Source: Adiantum capillus-veneris
Lineage: Eukaryota > Streptophyta > Polypodiopsida > Polypodiales > Pteridaceae
Length of the DNA stretch: 60,000 nucleotides
Direction: 5' to 3'
NCBI GenBank assembly: GCA_014529385.2
Contig: CM043969.1
Span: forward strand, 72,444,676 to 72,504,675
Part shown: positions 43,923 through 55,116 of the stretch, in pieces
Layout of the letters: each line of letters opens with the position of its first letter
Numbering within the stretch: position 1 is the first letter of the stretch
Notes under the pieces: model-generated
Database searches by the model: none
What the model saw: only the letters and a program-made list of their open reading frames with translations
What the model was told of the DNA's origin: nothing
Program-made: the position numbers and the translations under genes

Positions 43923-45044
43923 TGGTCTATCAAAGAGCAAGGCTAACCAATGGAGCATAATACCTTAGGGTTAGCTTCATTGAAGACCTCCAATATGTGT
44001 GTAAAAGTCCTTTGACCTTAGGTAAGCTAGGGTTGAGCTTGAGGCGGGAAACCGACCCAGCTCGAGGTGCTAGTCCTACTTGTCGTGCTTGATGATTGAG
44101 GTGCTTCAGATGCTTGAGGTGCTTCAGATGCTTGAGATGCTTGAGGTGCTAGGGTTGCACTTGAGGTGAGAACCCAGCCCAAGCTTGTGGTGGGAACTGG
44201 GCCTATGCATGAGGGGTTTGAGGTGTCAAAAAGTCAAATATTCAATCCCTACAAGGAGGGGGCGAGTCCTACATGAGGGGGGATGAGAGAGAACACCCAC
44301 ACACTCACACAAGGCATGCATGGTACAAAGAAAGCAGAAGGGACACTTGTCAAGTTCCTCCTCATGTTGGCCTCATGGTGTGCCTGAAGCCTATTGCTTT
44401 GCCACCCAAGGGGTCCAATGATAATTTAGGATATTTAATTAATTGATTTTCCATTTATCAAGTCCTCTCTCTCAAAGGGAAAAGGGGGACACTTGTCTCA
44501 AGGCTACCCTTGCTGCTTGTAATGCCTACTGCTTGTGATTGGATAAGCCTAGAGGGGTCCAATGAGCTTCAAGCATGAGCTACAAGGGGGGGTCAACCCA
44601 ACCAAGCTAGGGGGTTGCTTAGAACGTATACTCACCCACACTCACTCACAAACACTCCCATTGTGTGTTATGAAAAGTGCAAGAGCTTCCTCTCCTTCTC
44701 CAAGCAAGTAGAGGTTGAGAGCCTACACCAACACTCTTGGCTATGGAGTGCAAATCCAACCAAGAGCCATGCTTCAATGCTTAAGCTTGCCATCTCCTTC
44801 TTCTTCATTACTATGCTATTATGTATGCTAGCAAGAAGAGTTATGATAAGTGAGGAACTAATTCTTTCTCCTATGAAATGTTTCTTCTTCCTCTTCCCTA
44901 CCCTCATTCCCTGCTAGCTCTCTCCACCTTCGAAGGTGTTTGAGGTCTTGGGACTGAGGCTTGGGATAGTTAAAGATTTCTTCAAGTTTATGTTATGCTT
45001 GTGATGCATGAAGCTTTCCATCTTCATTGCATCACCTAGGTTAC
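43923..45044 (+). repeat. Gypsy-1 5' LTR, first part
   Basis: Matches 55117-56240 at high identity up to the word CACCTAGGTTAC, where Copia-1 is inserted. It contains a run of six 9-bp units of the ATGCTTGAG/GTGCTTGAG type at 44097-44150; the 3' LTR has five. The start is uncertain (TGGTCTATC here, TGTCATAGG in the 3' LTR). Confidence 0.85.
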
Positions 45045-45245
45045 TGTTGGAGAAACGCACACAGCTAGAGAAGACGAAGGAAGCTCAAGGCACACAATAG
45101 AGAGTGTGCAATGGAAAGATAGATAGCCCTAGAGTGATGGACGTATATACAATGCTCGGGGGGAAAAACCTCCTAAAGAGGGAAAAAAATGCCCCGACGG
45201 TCCTAGTGTGTTCACACACATCACTACCACATGTATATGGTAACA
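45045..45245 (-). repeat. Copia-1 3' LTR
   Basis: TGTTGGAGAAACGC ... GGTAACA on +. It aligns with 49941-50155 with a handful of substitutions and a 14-bp gap near the start. Confidence 0.92.
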
Positions 45246-45257
45246 AATCCCCCTTGG
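45246..45257 (-). other. Copia-1 polypurine tract
   Basis: Minus strand CAAGGGGGATT directly before the LTR start TGTTACC. Confidence 0.8.
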
Positions 45258-45320
45258 AGTGATGCGGTGAACGAGAGCTGGCACATGAGTAAAGGGAAGT
45301 GCCATGCCCTAAGGACATGA

Positions 45321-46125
45321 TCAGTCCACAAAGGGGAGTAAGCCCAAAGCTTTGCGGAAAGCTTCAAGCTTCTCACGAGACAATGGCTTTGTGAAAATAT
45401 TTGCAAGGTTGTACTGTGTTGGCACATAAGCCAAGCCGATCTCTCCTGCTGAGAGCCTCTCCCTGACATAGTGGTAATGCACCTCAATGTGCTTTGTGCG
45501 AGCATGAAAATCTGGGTTCCTCGCAACTGCCAATGCGCTCTGACTGTCAGTGTAGATAGTGTTGGCAGTGTCCTGTCCAACACCCAAATCAGCCATAAGG
45601 GTTCTGAGCCATACACACTCAACCGTAGCTGTGAAGACTGCCCTGTACTCAGCCTCACAAGTCGAAGTGGCCACAGTAGGTTGCTTCTTGCTCAACCATG
45701 ATATACATGAAACTGCCAAGCATGAAACAAAAACCACTTGTTAACACTCTCGTGTCAAAACAACCAGCCCAATCTGAGTCCAAAAAAGCATGTAAGTCTA
45801 GCGGCAATGATCCCCCCTTGGGATAAAACAAGCCAAGCTGTAAAGTGCCACTAAGGTAGCGGAAAATCCTCTTGACAGCCTGCCAATGCTTAGACCCTGG
45901 GCCATGCATAAATATGTTGACCTGTGAGACTGCAAACTGAATATCCGGTCTCGTGTTGCATACATAAATGAGGCAGCCATCAGCAGTTTGATAAAGAGTG
46001 ACATCAACACGATCGCCAGCATCATGTAGACTCAACTTCAAACCTGTTTCCATGGGAGTGGCAATAGGTTTGCAATCCTCAAGTCCAAACTTACATAGCA
46101 ATGTCTCTATGTACTCTTCTGACAC
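45321..46125 (-). pseudogene. Copia-1 RNase H region
   Basis: Two frames joined by a frameshift (45655-46125 then 45321-45737). The first has the RT-RNase H connection (TADGCLIYVCNTRPDIQFAV, KRIFRYLSGT) and the first acidic residue in FLDSDWAGC. The second has STCEAEYRAV (second), YTDSQSALAVA (third) and the copia C-terminal box NIFTKPLSREKLEAFRKALG. The enzyme removes the RNA template during cDNA synthesis. All catalytic acids are visible; only the chain is broken, within the segment between WAGC and the CEAEY box. Confidence 0.85.
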
Positions 46126-47567
46126 AAGGCAATACCACCATCACATTGCTTAAACTGTATACCCAAGTAATGATGCAACAGCCCCAAATCTTTCATCTTG
46201 AAAGTAGCATTCAAATCAGCCTTAAATTCAGCAATATGTCTCTCATTTGGTCCAGTGATCAGCAAATCATCAACATAAAGAACCACAATGAGAAGTACAT
46301 CACCCTCACGCTTTACATACAATGTGCTTTCTGTTGGACTATTACGAAAGCCTTGTTTGACCAAATGAGTGTCAGCTTTCTCATACCAAGCACGAGGAGA
46401 TTGCTTCAACCCATACAAAGCCTTCTTACATCTACACACTTTGTCCTCTTGTCCTTTTATGACAAAACCGCGAGGCTGCGTTACATAAACTTCCTCAAAT
46501 ATGTCACCATTCAAGAAAGCAGTAACAATGTCTGATTGACGTACATCCCAACCAAAATGAGCTGCCAATGCACATTGAAAACGCACAGTAGTCATACGAC
46601 AAGTGGGAGTAAAAGTCTCTTCATAATCAATTCCTTTTTGCTGTGCATAACCCTTTGCAACAAGTCGAGCCTTATGGCGATCGATCTCACCATCCGATTT
46701 GCGTTTCAACTTGTAAACCCACTTCGTACCAATGGCCTTTTTGCCAGGAGGCAAATCACATAAAGTCCATGTGTCATTTTCTATAAGTGCATCATATTCT
46801 GATTGCATGGCAGCCATCCAATTTTCTGAATTCTGTGCTTCATCAAGAGACAGAGGCTCCTCAACATCATGTAAGATAGACACAGCCAAAGCATAACAAT
46901 CCGATGCATAAGATGCATGGCGAGAGCCTGAACGAGTACGGCTAGACAAAGGTGCATCCAATTTATTGTCACGCAAAGTGTGCACCAGCCATTTTGGCAT
47001 ACCTCTAGCCTGCTCATTTTCAGCCCTTTCCTCATCAAGTACATCATGTACATCTGCATCAGTAATAGGCTGATCTGTAACATTTTCAGAAACCCCCATA
47101 GGCTGTACATTTGCCTCATTGGAACTTACATTCGTATTTCCACCACTGAAAAGAGGCAACAAAGTGTCATAAATGCCCTGTGAGCTTACATTATTGTCTC
47201 TAGTACATGACACCAAGGGCTGAATAGAATCTTCCACAAAAACTACATCCCGTGAAACCAAAATACGTTTTGTTTGTGGATGATACAACCTGTAACCTTT
47301 GCTTTCAGCACTATAACCAACAAAAATACATTTGACAGCCTTATCATCCAATTTTCTGCGCTGCACTTGTGGCACCAAAGCATATGCCAAACATCCAAAA
47401 ACACGCATGTGCTCAATAGAAGGCTTTCTATCATGCCATGCTTCATATGGAGTTAATAGACTGCAAAGCTTTCGTAGGACGCCTGTTAAGTACATAAGTG
47501 GCACACATGATGGCCTCAATCCAAAAAGAATGCGGCAAAGCTTGACTTTTGACCATACATCGTGCAA
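46107..47567 (-). pseudogene. Copia-1 reverse transcriptase
   Basis: 486-codon frame, the longest in the window outside simple repeats. The first ~100 residues are the end of integrase (YEAWHDRKPSIEHMRVFGCL, KCIFVGYSAESKGYR). A variable linker follows. RT begins at WTLCDLPPGKKAIGTKWVYK (residue ~270) and continues KARLVAKGYAQ, DYEETFTPTCRMTTVR, SDIVTAFLNGDIFEEVYV (first Asp), ALYGLKQSPRAWY and the catalytic YVDDLLITG. Motifs are complete. The N-terminal ~25 residues (before LLTPYEAW) come from a shifted frame and do not belong. A frameshift near 46,110-46,125 separates it from RNase H. Confidence 0.9.
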
Positions 47568-48783
47568 TTTCCGTTAGTGACATGTTTTTCATCTCAGCAA
47601 CACCATTTTGTTGAGGTGTATAAGGCACTGTACATTGGTGTTTTATCCCACGACTAGCCAGAAATGCATTAAATTCATGAGACATATACTCACCCCCTCA
47701 ATCGGAACGAAGGGTGCCCATAGTACATTTCGAGACATTTTCAGCCATAGCCAGAAATTGTTAGAAGCACATAAAAACTTCGGACTTTGCTTTAAGCGGA
47801 AATACCCATGCATGCCTAGAGTAATCATCAATGAAAGTCACGAAGTACAGGTAATTGCCCAAGGACGGAGTTTGCATGGGCCCACAAACATCACTATGCA
47901 CAAGCTGCAACCTGCATGTGGCCCGAACTGAACCATGCTTTGGAAACTTAGAACGCTGCATCTTACCCAAAATACAGCCTTCACAAACATGTTTGACAGG
48001 TGCTTCAAGAGGCGGCAAAGAAGCAACCATATCAGATTTCTGCAAACGTAGCAAACTGGCAAAATTCAGATGACCAAAACGTCCATGCCAAAGTTTGGCA
48101 TCTGAAATAGCCCTTGAATCTGCAGTAGCATTTGCAAAATTTTGTCCACACTTGTCATACAAAGTGAGCTTATACAGCTCACGACACAAAAGGCCAGATG
48201 CAACAATTTCATCACCAAAACTGAGATCATGAACTGTACATCTGTCATCCACAAATTTGACTACAAGTCCAAGTCTAGCAAGTGCGGATACAGACAAGAG
48301 ATTCTTCTTGATCCCAGGTACATAAAGTGCATCAACAAGTGTGAAAGAACTGCCATTAGCAGTAGTAAGCACAATCTTTCCAACTCCCTGAACTGGATAA
48401 GAGGCATTGTTGGCACAAGTGACAAAATTCCCATGAGGGACATACTCAAGAGAGGTAAACAATTCACGATGTGAGGTAATGTGCTTTGTAGCACCACTGT
48501 CAAAATACCACACATGTGAGTCTCCAACAACTGACAAGCATGCATCATGGACAGCAGGGTTGTAAGTGCACTCTGCGCTAAAAGCCCATTCTGCATCAAC
48601 ATCAGCATTACAGTCTTCTTTCACAGAAGACTCAACAATGGCTGCATTTGTAGTGGAACCACCCTCTTTCTTCTTAGCCTCTTTGGCCTTCAAATTAGGA
48701 CACGACTTGATCAAGTGATCATTAGCTTTACAATAATGGCAACGCATCTTCTTTTTGCCCTTATCACCAGAATTGCCAGACAA
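47443..48783 (-). pseudogene. Copia-1 zinc knuckle, protease and integrase
   Basis: One frame with stops at 47761-47763 and about 47,697. Residues ~14-27 are the gag CCHC knuckle (CHYCKANDHLIKSC). Protease follows with WYFDSGATKHIT, an intact Asp-Ser-Gly, and ALYVPGIKKNLLSVSAL. The integrase zinc finger is WHGRFGHLN ... CEGCILGKM. The catalytic core has HSDVCGP (first Asp) and FIDDYSRHAWVFPLK. The second stop falls exactly in the RSD-x-GGEY box, immediately after the second catalytic Asp. The third acidic region, PYTPQQNGVAEMKN, is intact. The tail shifts frame near 47,450-47,560. Confidence 0.87.
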
Positions 48784-48906
48784 TGTGCTGCCAACAGAAG
48801 CATTGGGAACAGAAGTTTTGCCACTCGTAGCAGAACCATAAGAAGTGGCTACATTGCTGTTACCACCCTTTCTTTGAGAAGCAATGAAAGCCTGTTCAAT
48901 TGCATG

Positions 48907-49578
48907 CTATCTAGTCCTGTTTTTTCTGGAAAGTGACTCTTGCAACAGCAATGTGCATAATGCATCAAACTTGACAACTTCTGGATTTCCTTGGGTCATA
49001 AGTCTCCAAGTACTAGCAAAAGTTTGGTAAGAATCTGGTAAGGCATCAAGAACAGTCTGCACAAGTGAACTGTCTGAAATGACTTCACCTGCAGAAATAA
49101 GCTGCTCATTGATATCCTTGACACTAGCAAGGAAAGTGTCCATATCATCTTTCTCATGCATAATCTTCGACTCCAGCTCTTTACACAACAAAGCAATTTT
49201 AGCCTCATTGCGACTTGCATAAAGACCAGCCAAGATATCCCAAGCCTGTTTTGCAGATTTCGCTGAACGGATGTGAGGAACAATGGTGCGCTTCACAGAC
49301 AACGCAATCAATGCATGAGCCTGCGCATCCTTAACATCCCAACGAGCTTGTTCTGTCGTAGGCAAAACAACTCTAACAGCAGCAAGACCTGCAACATCCT
49401 CAACATCGCCTACATCCTCAGAACCAGGACGTACATCAATGCCCTGCACAATGTTCCAGACGCCCTTTGACACAAGTACATGTTGCATCATATAAGCCCA
49501 CATAGGGTAGTTGTCCCCATCCAACCTGTCCTCAGCAGCAAACATCTTGAACACATCTGTGTTGTTGTTGTTAGCCAT
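48907..49578 (-). pseudogene. Copia-1 gag
   Basis: Start chosen at the Met at 49578 (MANNNNTDVFKMF), which suits copia gag; the frame opens 21 codons upstream. It contains LDGDNYPMWAYMMQHVL, the gag N-terminal signature, then QAWDILAGLYASRNEAKIAL, MDTFLASVKDINEQLISAGE and TVLDALPDSYQTF, all typical of the copia UBN2-type gag. It ends at a stop at 48907-48909, after which the same frame continues into the zinc knuckle, so a single nonsense change separates them. Gag builds the particle in the cytoplasm. Confidence 0.88.
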
Positions 49579-49926
49579 GGTAAATGCTGCACTTGATGTG
49601 AAAATTGCTCGAAAATAGGAGCAATGGAGCAAGAACAACACGTGCTATATAGCACAAACCATAGAAGACTATAAGGCACCTGTTATGCAGAAAGCGGCAC
49701 TGACAGAAATTCTCCAAAAAATGACGAAATAGCATGTGCAGTACTGCCTGTAGTAGAAACGGAGGCCGAAATGATTTCGAATCGAAAATTTGAGCATACC
49801 AAGCTCTATGATTTTTCTGGAAGTATTTGTTGACCTGCGAATGCTTGCCAAAGCTCACTGAAATTGGAGGAAGTGAGCAGGCGTGTACTGGAGTAGCTGT
49901 CGACTAAGCCCGGGAGGATGCAACCT

Positions 49927-49938
49927 GCTCTGATACCA
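49927..49938 (-). other. Copia-1 primer-binding site
   Basis: Minus strand TGGTATCAGAGC, a perfect initiator-Met match, 2 bp from the LTR start at 49941. Confidence 0.93.
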
Positions 49939-49940
49939 AT

Positions 49941-50155
49941 TGTTAGAATTAGGGTTGCAGAGAAACACACACAGCTTGGAGAAGACGAAGGAAGCTCAAG
50001 GCACACAATAGAGAGTGTGCAATGGAAAGATAGATAGCCCTAGAGTGATGGGTGTATATACAATGCTCAAGGGAAAAAACCTCCTAAGGAGGGAAAAAAT
50101 GCCCCGACGGTCCTAGTGTGTTCACACACATCACTACCACATGTATATGGTAACA
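49941..50155 (-). repeat. Copia-1 5' LTR
   Basis: 215 bp, TGTTAGAATTAGGG ... GGTAACA on +, partner of 45045-45245. Confidence 0.92.
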
Positions 50156-50447
50156 GTTACAAGGAGCACAAAGATTGTATTGTAACAAGTCTCTCTTAAT
50201 GGGAGAAATCATAATACAAATGCCTATTGGAGGGGGGACCAGCTCCACATAAATCTGGTCCTCAATTGATGTCATGTTCTCTAAAGTCTCTCTCTTGCAA
50301 AAGTATTGTTCATGCCAAGTTAACTAATTGCTATAATTATGTTGCTATCTTCAATTATGTTCACCCGCTATTCTCACAAAGACATTTCTGAAAAGTACTC
50401 TCATTAATTTCCGCTACTCTCAAGTTAAATAGGCCAATTCCATTACA
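50156..50447 (+). repeat. Gypsy-1 5' LTR, second part
   Basis: Resumes with GTTACAAGGAGCACAAAG and runs to CCATTACA. It matches 56236-56531, including the GGAGGGGGGACC block and the TGTTCACCCGCTATTC block. Confidence 0.9.
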
Positions 50448-50448
50448 T

Positions 50449-50460
50449 TGGTATCAGAGC
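50449..50460 (+). other. Gypsy-1 primer-binding site
   Basis: TGGTATCAGAGC, a perfect initiator-Met match, 1 bp after the LTR end CATTACA. Confidence 0.93.
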
Positions 50461-50817
50461 ATTTGTTTTCTCTTTTTGCTTAAGAAGAGAGGTCCTTAAG
50501 TAGCCTATAAATGGTTGATGTTGTTAATTATATTAGGGAAAGTGGAATTGGGATCTATTATCGGTTTTGTTGAGCCCACTATGTGGGGGATGGTGCACAT
50601 CTCGGGAGCTTTGGACTTAACAATGGAGTCTTTTTAGACTTGCCTATGGATTTACCATTAGTGAGTCATAAGAAGTCCGAAAGGAGCTAGCCCTCGGCAA
50701 CTCTGCTATGTTAGACCTACTCCTCTACTCTCTATAATTAACCACTTTGAGCCGTGGGTGTAGATACTTAAGAGCCGATTTTCAAAGGCTAAGAGGAGTG
50801 GCAAATAAGGTTTTGAA
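50461..50817 (+). other. Gypsy-1 5' leader
   Basis: Untranslated region between primer site and gag; no motif recognised. Confidence 0.6.
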
Positions 50818-51249
50818 TTGCCAAAGCATACACTAAGTACATACATAAATTTTGTTAACATGGTTGACAATAATGAAGAGAGTAGAATGAACATTGATAG
50901 CTTTGATTTTGCACATGAAGGTGCTAATGATGATGCGCCCATGTTTGTGAATTATCTCGTCACTAGGTTGCAGCAAGCTATGGGAAACCCTGCTTTGCAA
51001 GCCGAAGTTACTCAACAACTTCGTGCTTATGGAATTTCCCTTCCTCTCCAAGAGGAGAGAGCGCTTAGGAGGCCTCTTGAAGAGACCCCCAAAAGAAGAC
51101 TCTCTCCCATTCGAGAGGAGGAATCCAAAGAGCAAACGACCTGGTACTATTAGCGAAGTAATCCATCACACCATGGTTGCTTCACGTATCAATTTCTATC
51201 AAGGGGCTAGATGTAATGTCAAGCCCATGGAGAACAAAGACAAAAATGA
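50818..51249 (+). pseudogene. Gypsy-1 gag remnant
   Basis: The frame 50818-51153 gives 111 residues (acidic start MVDNNEESRMNID after about 14 codons; FVNYLVTRLQQAMG; then an Arg/Glu-rich SLPLQEERALRRPLEETPKR). It ends in a stop, while a second frame continues with basic gag-like sequence (TISEVIHHTMVASRINFYQG) up to about 51,246. The capsid core domain normally found between these parts is not visible, so a deletion is likely in addition to the frameshifts. Confidence 0.65.
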
Positions 51250-52140
51250 TGCAAAGGGGAAACCAATGTTGAAAATACTTCCCAAGGCACTTCCAACAAC
51301 AATCGATCCAAGGAGAAGGGAGTTTACAAAGGTAAAAACAAACTCTCTCTTGAAGAGCTTGAAGCTTTTTGCAAGGACCATAAATGTTTCAAGTGTGGGG
51401 AGCAAGGACATGGCTATCGTTCTTGCCCCAAGAAGAATACTCGCAATGAGACTCCTAGGGCTTCCACCATCGAAGCTCCAAAAGAGGATACTCATTGCAA
51501 AGGATCATCACTCTCCTATGCTTGGGGAAAGGTAAGAGAGCATGATGCCTTCATCTTGTTTGACCCTGACTCTACTCTCAACTTCATATCAATAGAGTTG
51601 GCCACCAAGTTGGGCATTCAAGCTTTTGAGATGGGGGATATAGTAACAGCTGATGCAGCTTTCAAGGGACAACAAGCCTCCGTTACTCCCTTGATTGGGA
51701 AGTTGAGGCTTCATGTCCAAAGCTATGTCGACAAAGAAGACTTCTTCATCTCTCCTCTCCAACATCAGGATGTTATCCTAGGGGCACCATGGTTTGATCG
51801 CATGGCTGCCAACATGAAGTTCCCTGAAAGGAGAATTTACTTCGCTTACAGGGGAAAGAACATGTATATAGATGCTAGTGAGCGTGGTCGCACTATTCCA
51901 CTTGTAAATCCTCTTTCTTTTGATAAGTCAATGAAGAGCTCAGTTTCTGCGTACATGATTTTTGTCAAAGAGTCTCCAAAAGATACTAATGTTTCATCAG
52001 ATGTAAATGATAGGAATCAAGAAGAGTTAGACTTGTCTAATTTTCTAAAAGGATTCCAAGATGTGTTCATCGATGATATCCCTATGGACTTACCTCCAAA
52101 ACGAGGGGATGATGACCATCGTATTGAGCTCCTTCCCTGA
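51250..52140 (+). pseudogene. Gypsy-1 zinc knuckle and protease
   Basis: Frame open from just after a stop at 51247-51249 to 52140. It encodes CFKCGEQGHGYRSC, a textbook CCHC knuckle (about 51,388-51,430). It then encodes the protease start FILFDPDSTLNFIS (about 51,550-51,590) and the second protease half (QDVILGAPWFDRM, about 51,765-51,805). In the active site the usual Asp-Ser-Gly is replaced by Asp-Pro-Asp, so catalysis is doubtful. The end (FKGF-QDVFIDDIP, then LPPKRGDDDHRIELLP) is the conserved linker into RT. Stops at 52138-52140 and 52168-52170 separate it from RT in the same frame. Confidence 0.85.
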
Positions 52141-52197
52141 AGCTCACCACCTAACAAGCCTCCTTATTGAGTCTCACAAGCTCAACAAGAGGAGATC

Positions 52198-53392
52198 ATG
52201 AGGCAAGTACAAGAGCTGGTAGACAAAGGGATGGTGAGGCCTAGTTCCTCTCCCTTTTGTTATCCAGTCCTTTTAGTGCAAAAGAAAGATGGTACATACC
52301 GTATGTGTGTGGACTATCGAGCACTAAACCATATCACTATCAAAAACAGATTTCCCGTACCTCGGGTAGAAGATCTGTTTGATAAGCTACAAGGCTCTAC
52401 CTACTTCAGTAGGATTGACCTTAAGAGTGGCTATCATCAAATAAGGATAGTGGATGAAGATATCTTAAAGACCGCGTTTCGCACAATGTTTGGTCTTTAT
52501 GAATATCTAGTCATGCCTTTTGGCTTGACTAATGCACCAGCTACGTTCAATCGTTTGATGGAGAAAATTTTTAGACCATATCGAAAATTCACTGGAGTGT
52601 TCTTTGATGATATCATCATCTACTCCAAGTCTTTGGAGGAACATAAGCAGCATCTCCAAGTGATTTTTCAAGCATTGAGGGAGAACAAGCTTTATCTCAA
52701 CCAAAAGAAAAGCGAATTCTTCCTTCAAGAGATTCAATATCTAGGTCATATTATCTCTCACGATGGTATTCGTATGGATCCATCAAAGTTAGAGATAATA
52801 AAATCATGGCCTAACCCAAGGAATCTACATGAGCTAAGAAGCTTTATTGGTATGTGTGCATACTATAGACGCTTCATAGCAAAATTCTCTCAAGTAGTAG
52901 GACAACTACACGACTTAACCAAGAAGAACGTTAAGTATGTATGGACTGCTAAGGAGCAAAATTGTTTTGATAAGCTCAAAGAGAAGCTTACTTCCCAACC
53001 AGTCCTCATACTTCTGGATCTCGCAAAACCATTTGAGGTCCAATGTGATGCTTGTGGTGATTGCCTTGGAGCAGTTTTGCTTCAAGAAGGGCATGCCATA
53101 GCATATGAGAGCCGAAGGCTCAATACTGATGAACGAGTCTTGGACATTTATGAGAAAGAGCTTTTAGCTGTTCTACATGTCCTAGACACATGGAAGCACT
53201 ACTTATTGGGGACTCCATTCAATCTACGAACCGATCACCAAAGTCTCAAGTATTTCATGACGCAAACCAAGCTTTCCGACAAACAAATGAGGTGGGCAAA
53301 TTTTCTTTCGTAATTTAATTTTCATATTGCTCACATTGTTGGTAAGCACAATCAAGTGGCCGATGCACTTTCACGACGACCAAAAGTTAATG
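52198..53392 (+). pseudogene. Gypsy-1 reverse transcriptase and RNase H
   Basis: Nearly complete RT in one frame. MCVDYRALNHITIKNRFPVP, RIDLKSGYHQIRI, KTAFRTMFGLYEYLVMPFGL and the catalytic FFDDIIIYS are all intact, followed by the thumb (EIQYLGHIISHDGI) and YYRRFIAKFS. RNase H has CDACGDCLGAVLL, YEKELLAVL and RTDHQSLKYF with all three acids. A single stop at 53311-53313 cuts the domain just before its last helix, after which the same frame continues (FNFHIAHIVGKHNQVADALS). The first Met (52198) is internal. Confidence 0.92.
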
Positions 53393-53478
53393 CGGTATCC
53401 ATAGCTCTCACCATGATCTATCTTCTATGATAGATGAGTATGCTACTAACCCTGACTATAGATACATAATGTCATCCC

Positions 53479-54400
53479 TTGCTTTGGAGAAGAAAGAGGA
53501 TCCATTCACCTTGCAGGGGTTATCTTCTCCACGGCAATAGGCTATGTGTTACACATTCCCTTTGTGATAAAGTTATGTATGAATCCCATGCTCCTCCATA
53601 TGCGGGGCATAGAGGTATTCAAACTACTCTTCGAGGAGTAGAGACATACTTCTATTGGCCTACCATGAAAGTGGACATACAAGAGTATGTTTCAAAATGT
53701 GTAGTATGCCAAAAGACCAAGTATGATAGAGGGAAGCAACCTGGATTACTCCAGCCATTGCCTATCCAAATTCACCATGGGAGTGGTATATCCATGGATT
53801 TCATCTTTGGATTACCCAAGTCTATCCATGGGAATATAGGAATATGGACAATAGTAGACAGGTTTAGCAAACGAGCACATTTTATTCCTGTCAAAAAGAC
53901 TATTAAGGCACATCAAATGTCAACTCTCTTCATAGCTCATATTTTTAAGCACCATGGATTACCCACATCCATCGTGTCGAAAAGAGAGAAATAACCAATA
54001 ATTTTTGGAAAGGTCTCTTTGAAAATCTAGGAACAAGATTGAATTTCTCTTCGGCCTTTCACCCACAAACGGATGGCCAAAGTGAGATTGCCAATCTTAC
54101 GATACTCGATCTACTCAAGACTTATGTCACCGAAGTAGATCAACGATCACAATGGGAAAAATACTTACCTCTTGTAGAGTATGCCTACAATAATACTGTA
54201 CATACTTCTACGAGAAAAGCACCTTTTGAGATCATTGAGGGAAGACCTAAAAGTTCCTTGCTACTCAAAGTACATGGGAAGATCTTCGCCGCCGATGAGT
54301 ATAGCCGTGACCTACAAGAATCTTTTCAAAAGATTAAGGAGGCTATATCCATCTCTCAACAAAGGCAAAAAGCTGATGCTAATAAGCACAGAAGGGCTTA
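53479..54400 (+). pseudogene. Gypsy-1 integrase
   Basis: The HHCC zinc finger is complete (ESHAPPYAGHRGI ... CVVCQKTK, about 53,580-53,725). The core starts SMDFIFGLPKS (first Asp). The region of the second Asp reads SKREK instead of the usual S-D-R-D, and a frameshift follows within a few codons at about 53,990, so the active site is lost. The second frame (54039-54401) has FHPQTDGQSEIAN with the third catalytic Glu, and WEKYLPLVEYAYNNTVHTST. Another frameshift near 54,395 leads to the C-terminal part. Frameshifts near 53,410 and 53,510 also separate it from RNase H. Confidence 0.87.
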
Positions 54401-54871
54401 ATGTTCAAAGAAAATGATTATGTCTTACTCAAGTTTCCTAAGGCTCGATTAAGGAAAACGATGGGCAAAAATCCTACGAGCCATCAAAAGTATTATGCTA
54501 AAGTAACAAAAAGATACTATGGTCCTTTCCAAATTTTGAAGCCCATCAATGAGACGGCTTATCAACTCAAGTTGCCCAACCATTGGCTCATACACAATGC
54601 CTTTCAAGTAAGCCTACTTAAGCCCTACGAAGACGAGCCACCAAGTGAACCAATTACTGAAGACCCTCCCGAAGTTGAAGACCAAGAAGAGGTGCTACAA
54701 TCCGAACCTATCCTTCGGCTTGAAGACAAGGTACTACGACATGGTAAGATTATCCGACGGTATCTTATTAAGTTCAAAAATTATCCTTTTGAAGATGCTA
54801 GATGGATGCAAGGAATACAGCTTAAGGATAGTATGAACCTTGACAATGCTTACAATGCTACATTACAATAA
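54401..54871 (+). pseudogene. Gypsy-1 integrase tail with chromodomain
   Basis: 156-codon frame. Residues ~36-60 carry the GPY/F module (RYYGPFQILKPINETAYQLK) and FQVSLLKPY. After an acidic Pro/Glu-rich linker, residues ~104-150 (ILRLEDKVLRHGKIIRRYLI, then KFKNYPFEDARWM) match the chromodomain pattern. This confirms a chromovirus and suggests chromatin-directed insertion. The frame is open to its natural end. Confidence 0.85.
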
Positions 54872-55116
54872 GCAAATGTACAAATTTCTTTTAAGTGACT
54901 CATGTTTTTGTCTTATAAGACTAGCCCTCTTTTCAATTGTGCACAAATTTAACTATATGCATGCTTAGAATCATGTTTGTGATGACGACGTCTCTCAAAC
55001 ACCAAGTAGAATTTGTCACTCTACTTTGGGAGAATGAAATGGACTAAAGAGCAAACATGCTTGCGGCATATATGTCTCCCAAGCACCAAATGGATTAGTC
55101 ATCCATCTTGGAAAGA
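54872..55116 (+). other. Gypsy-1 3' untranslated region
   Basis: Between the chromodomain end and the 3' LTR. The likely polypurine tract is CTTGGAAAGA just before the LTR; a second purine-rich word (TTTGGGAGAATGAAATGG, about 55,024-55,041) is an alternative. Confidence 0.5.

Larger units (their letters stand above)
45040..50160 (-). mobile_element. Copia-1: Ty1/copia element nested in a gypsy LTR
   Basis: Minus-strand element 45045-50155 flanked by a perfect 5-bp target duplication GTTAC (45040-45044 and 50156-50160). LTRs are 201 and 215 bp with TGTT...AACA ends; the 14-bp difference is near the start. A perfect primer site and a polypurine tract adjoin the LTRs. Coding order gag, protease, integrase, RT, RNase H is Ty1/copia. 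All domains are present, but three in-frame stops and about three frameshifts break the chain. Because it interrupts the 5' LTR of Gypsy-1, it inserted later than Gypsy-1. Confidence 0.93.

Noticed and set aside
46101-46535. 144-codon plus-strand frame in Copia-1
   Set aside because: Antisense to the well-supported RT frame on the minus strand.
50818-54871. Considered as an integrated plant pararetrovirus because of RT, RNase H and protease
   Set aside because: Long terminal repeats, an initiator-Met primer site next to the LTR, integrase and a chromodomain identify a Ty3/gypsy retrotransposon.
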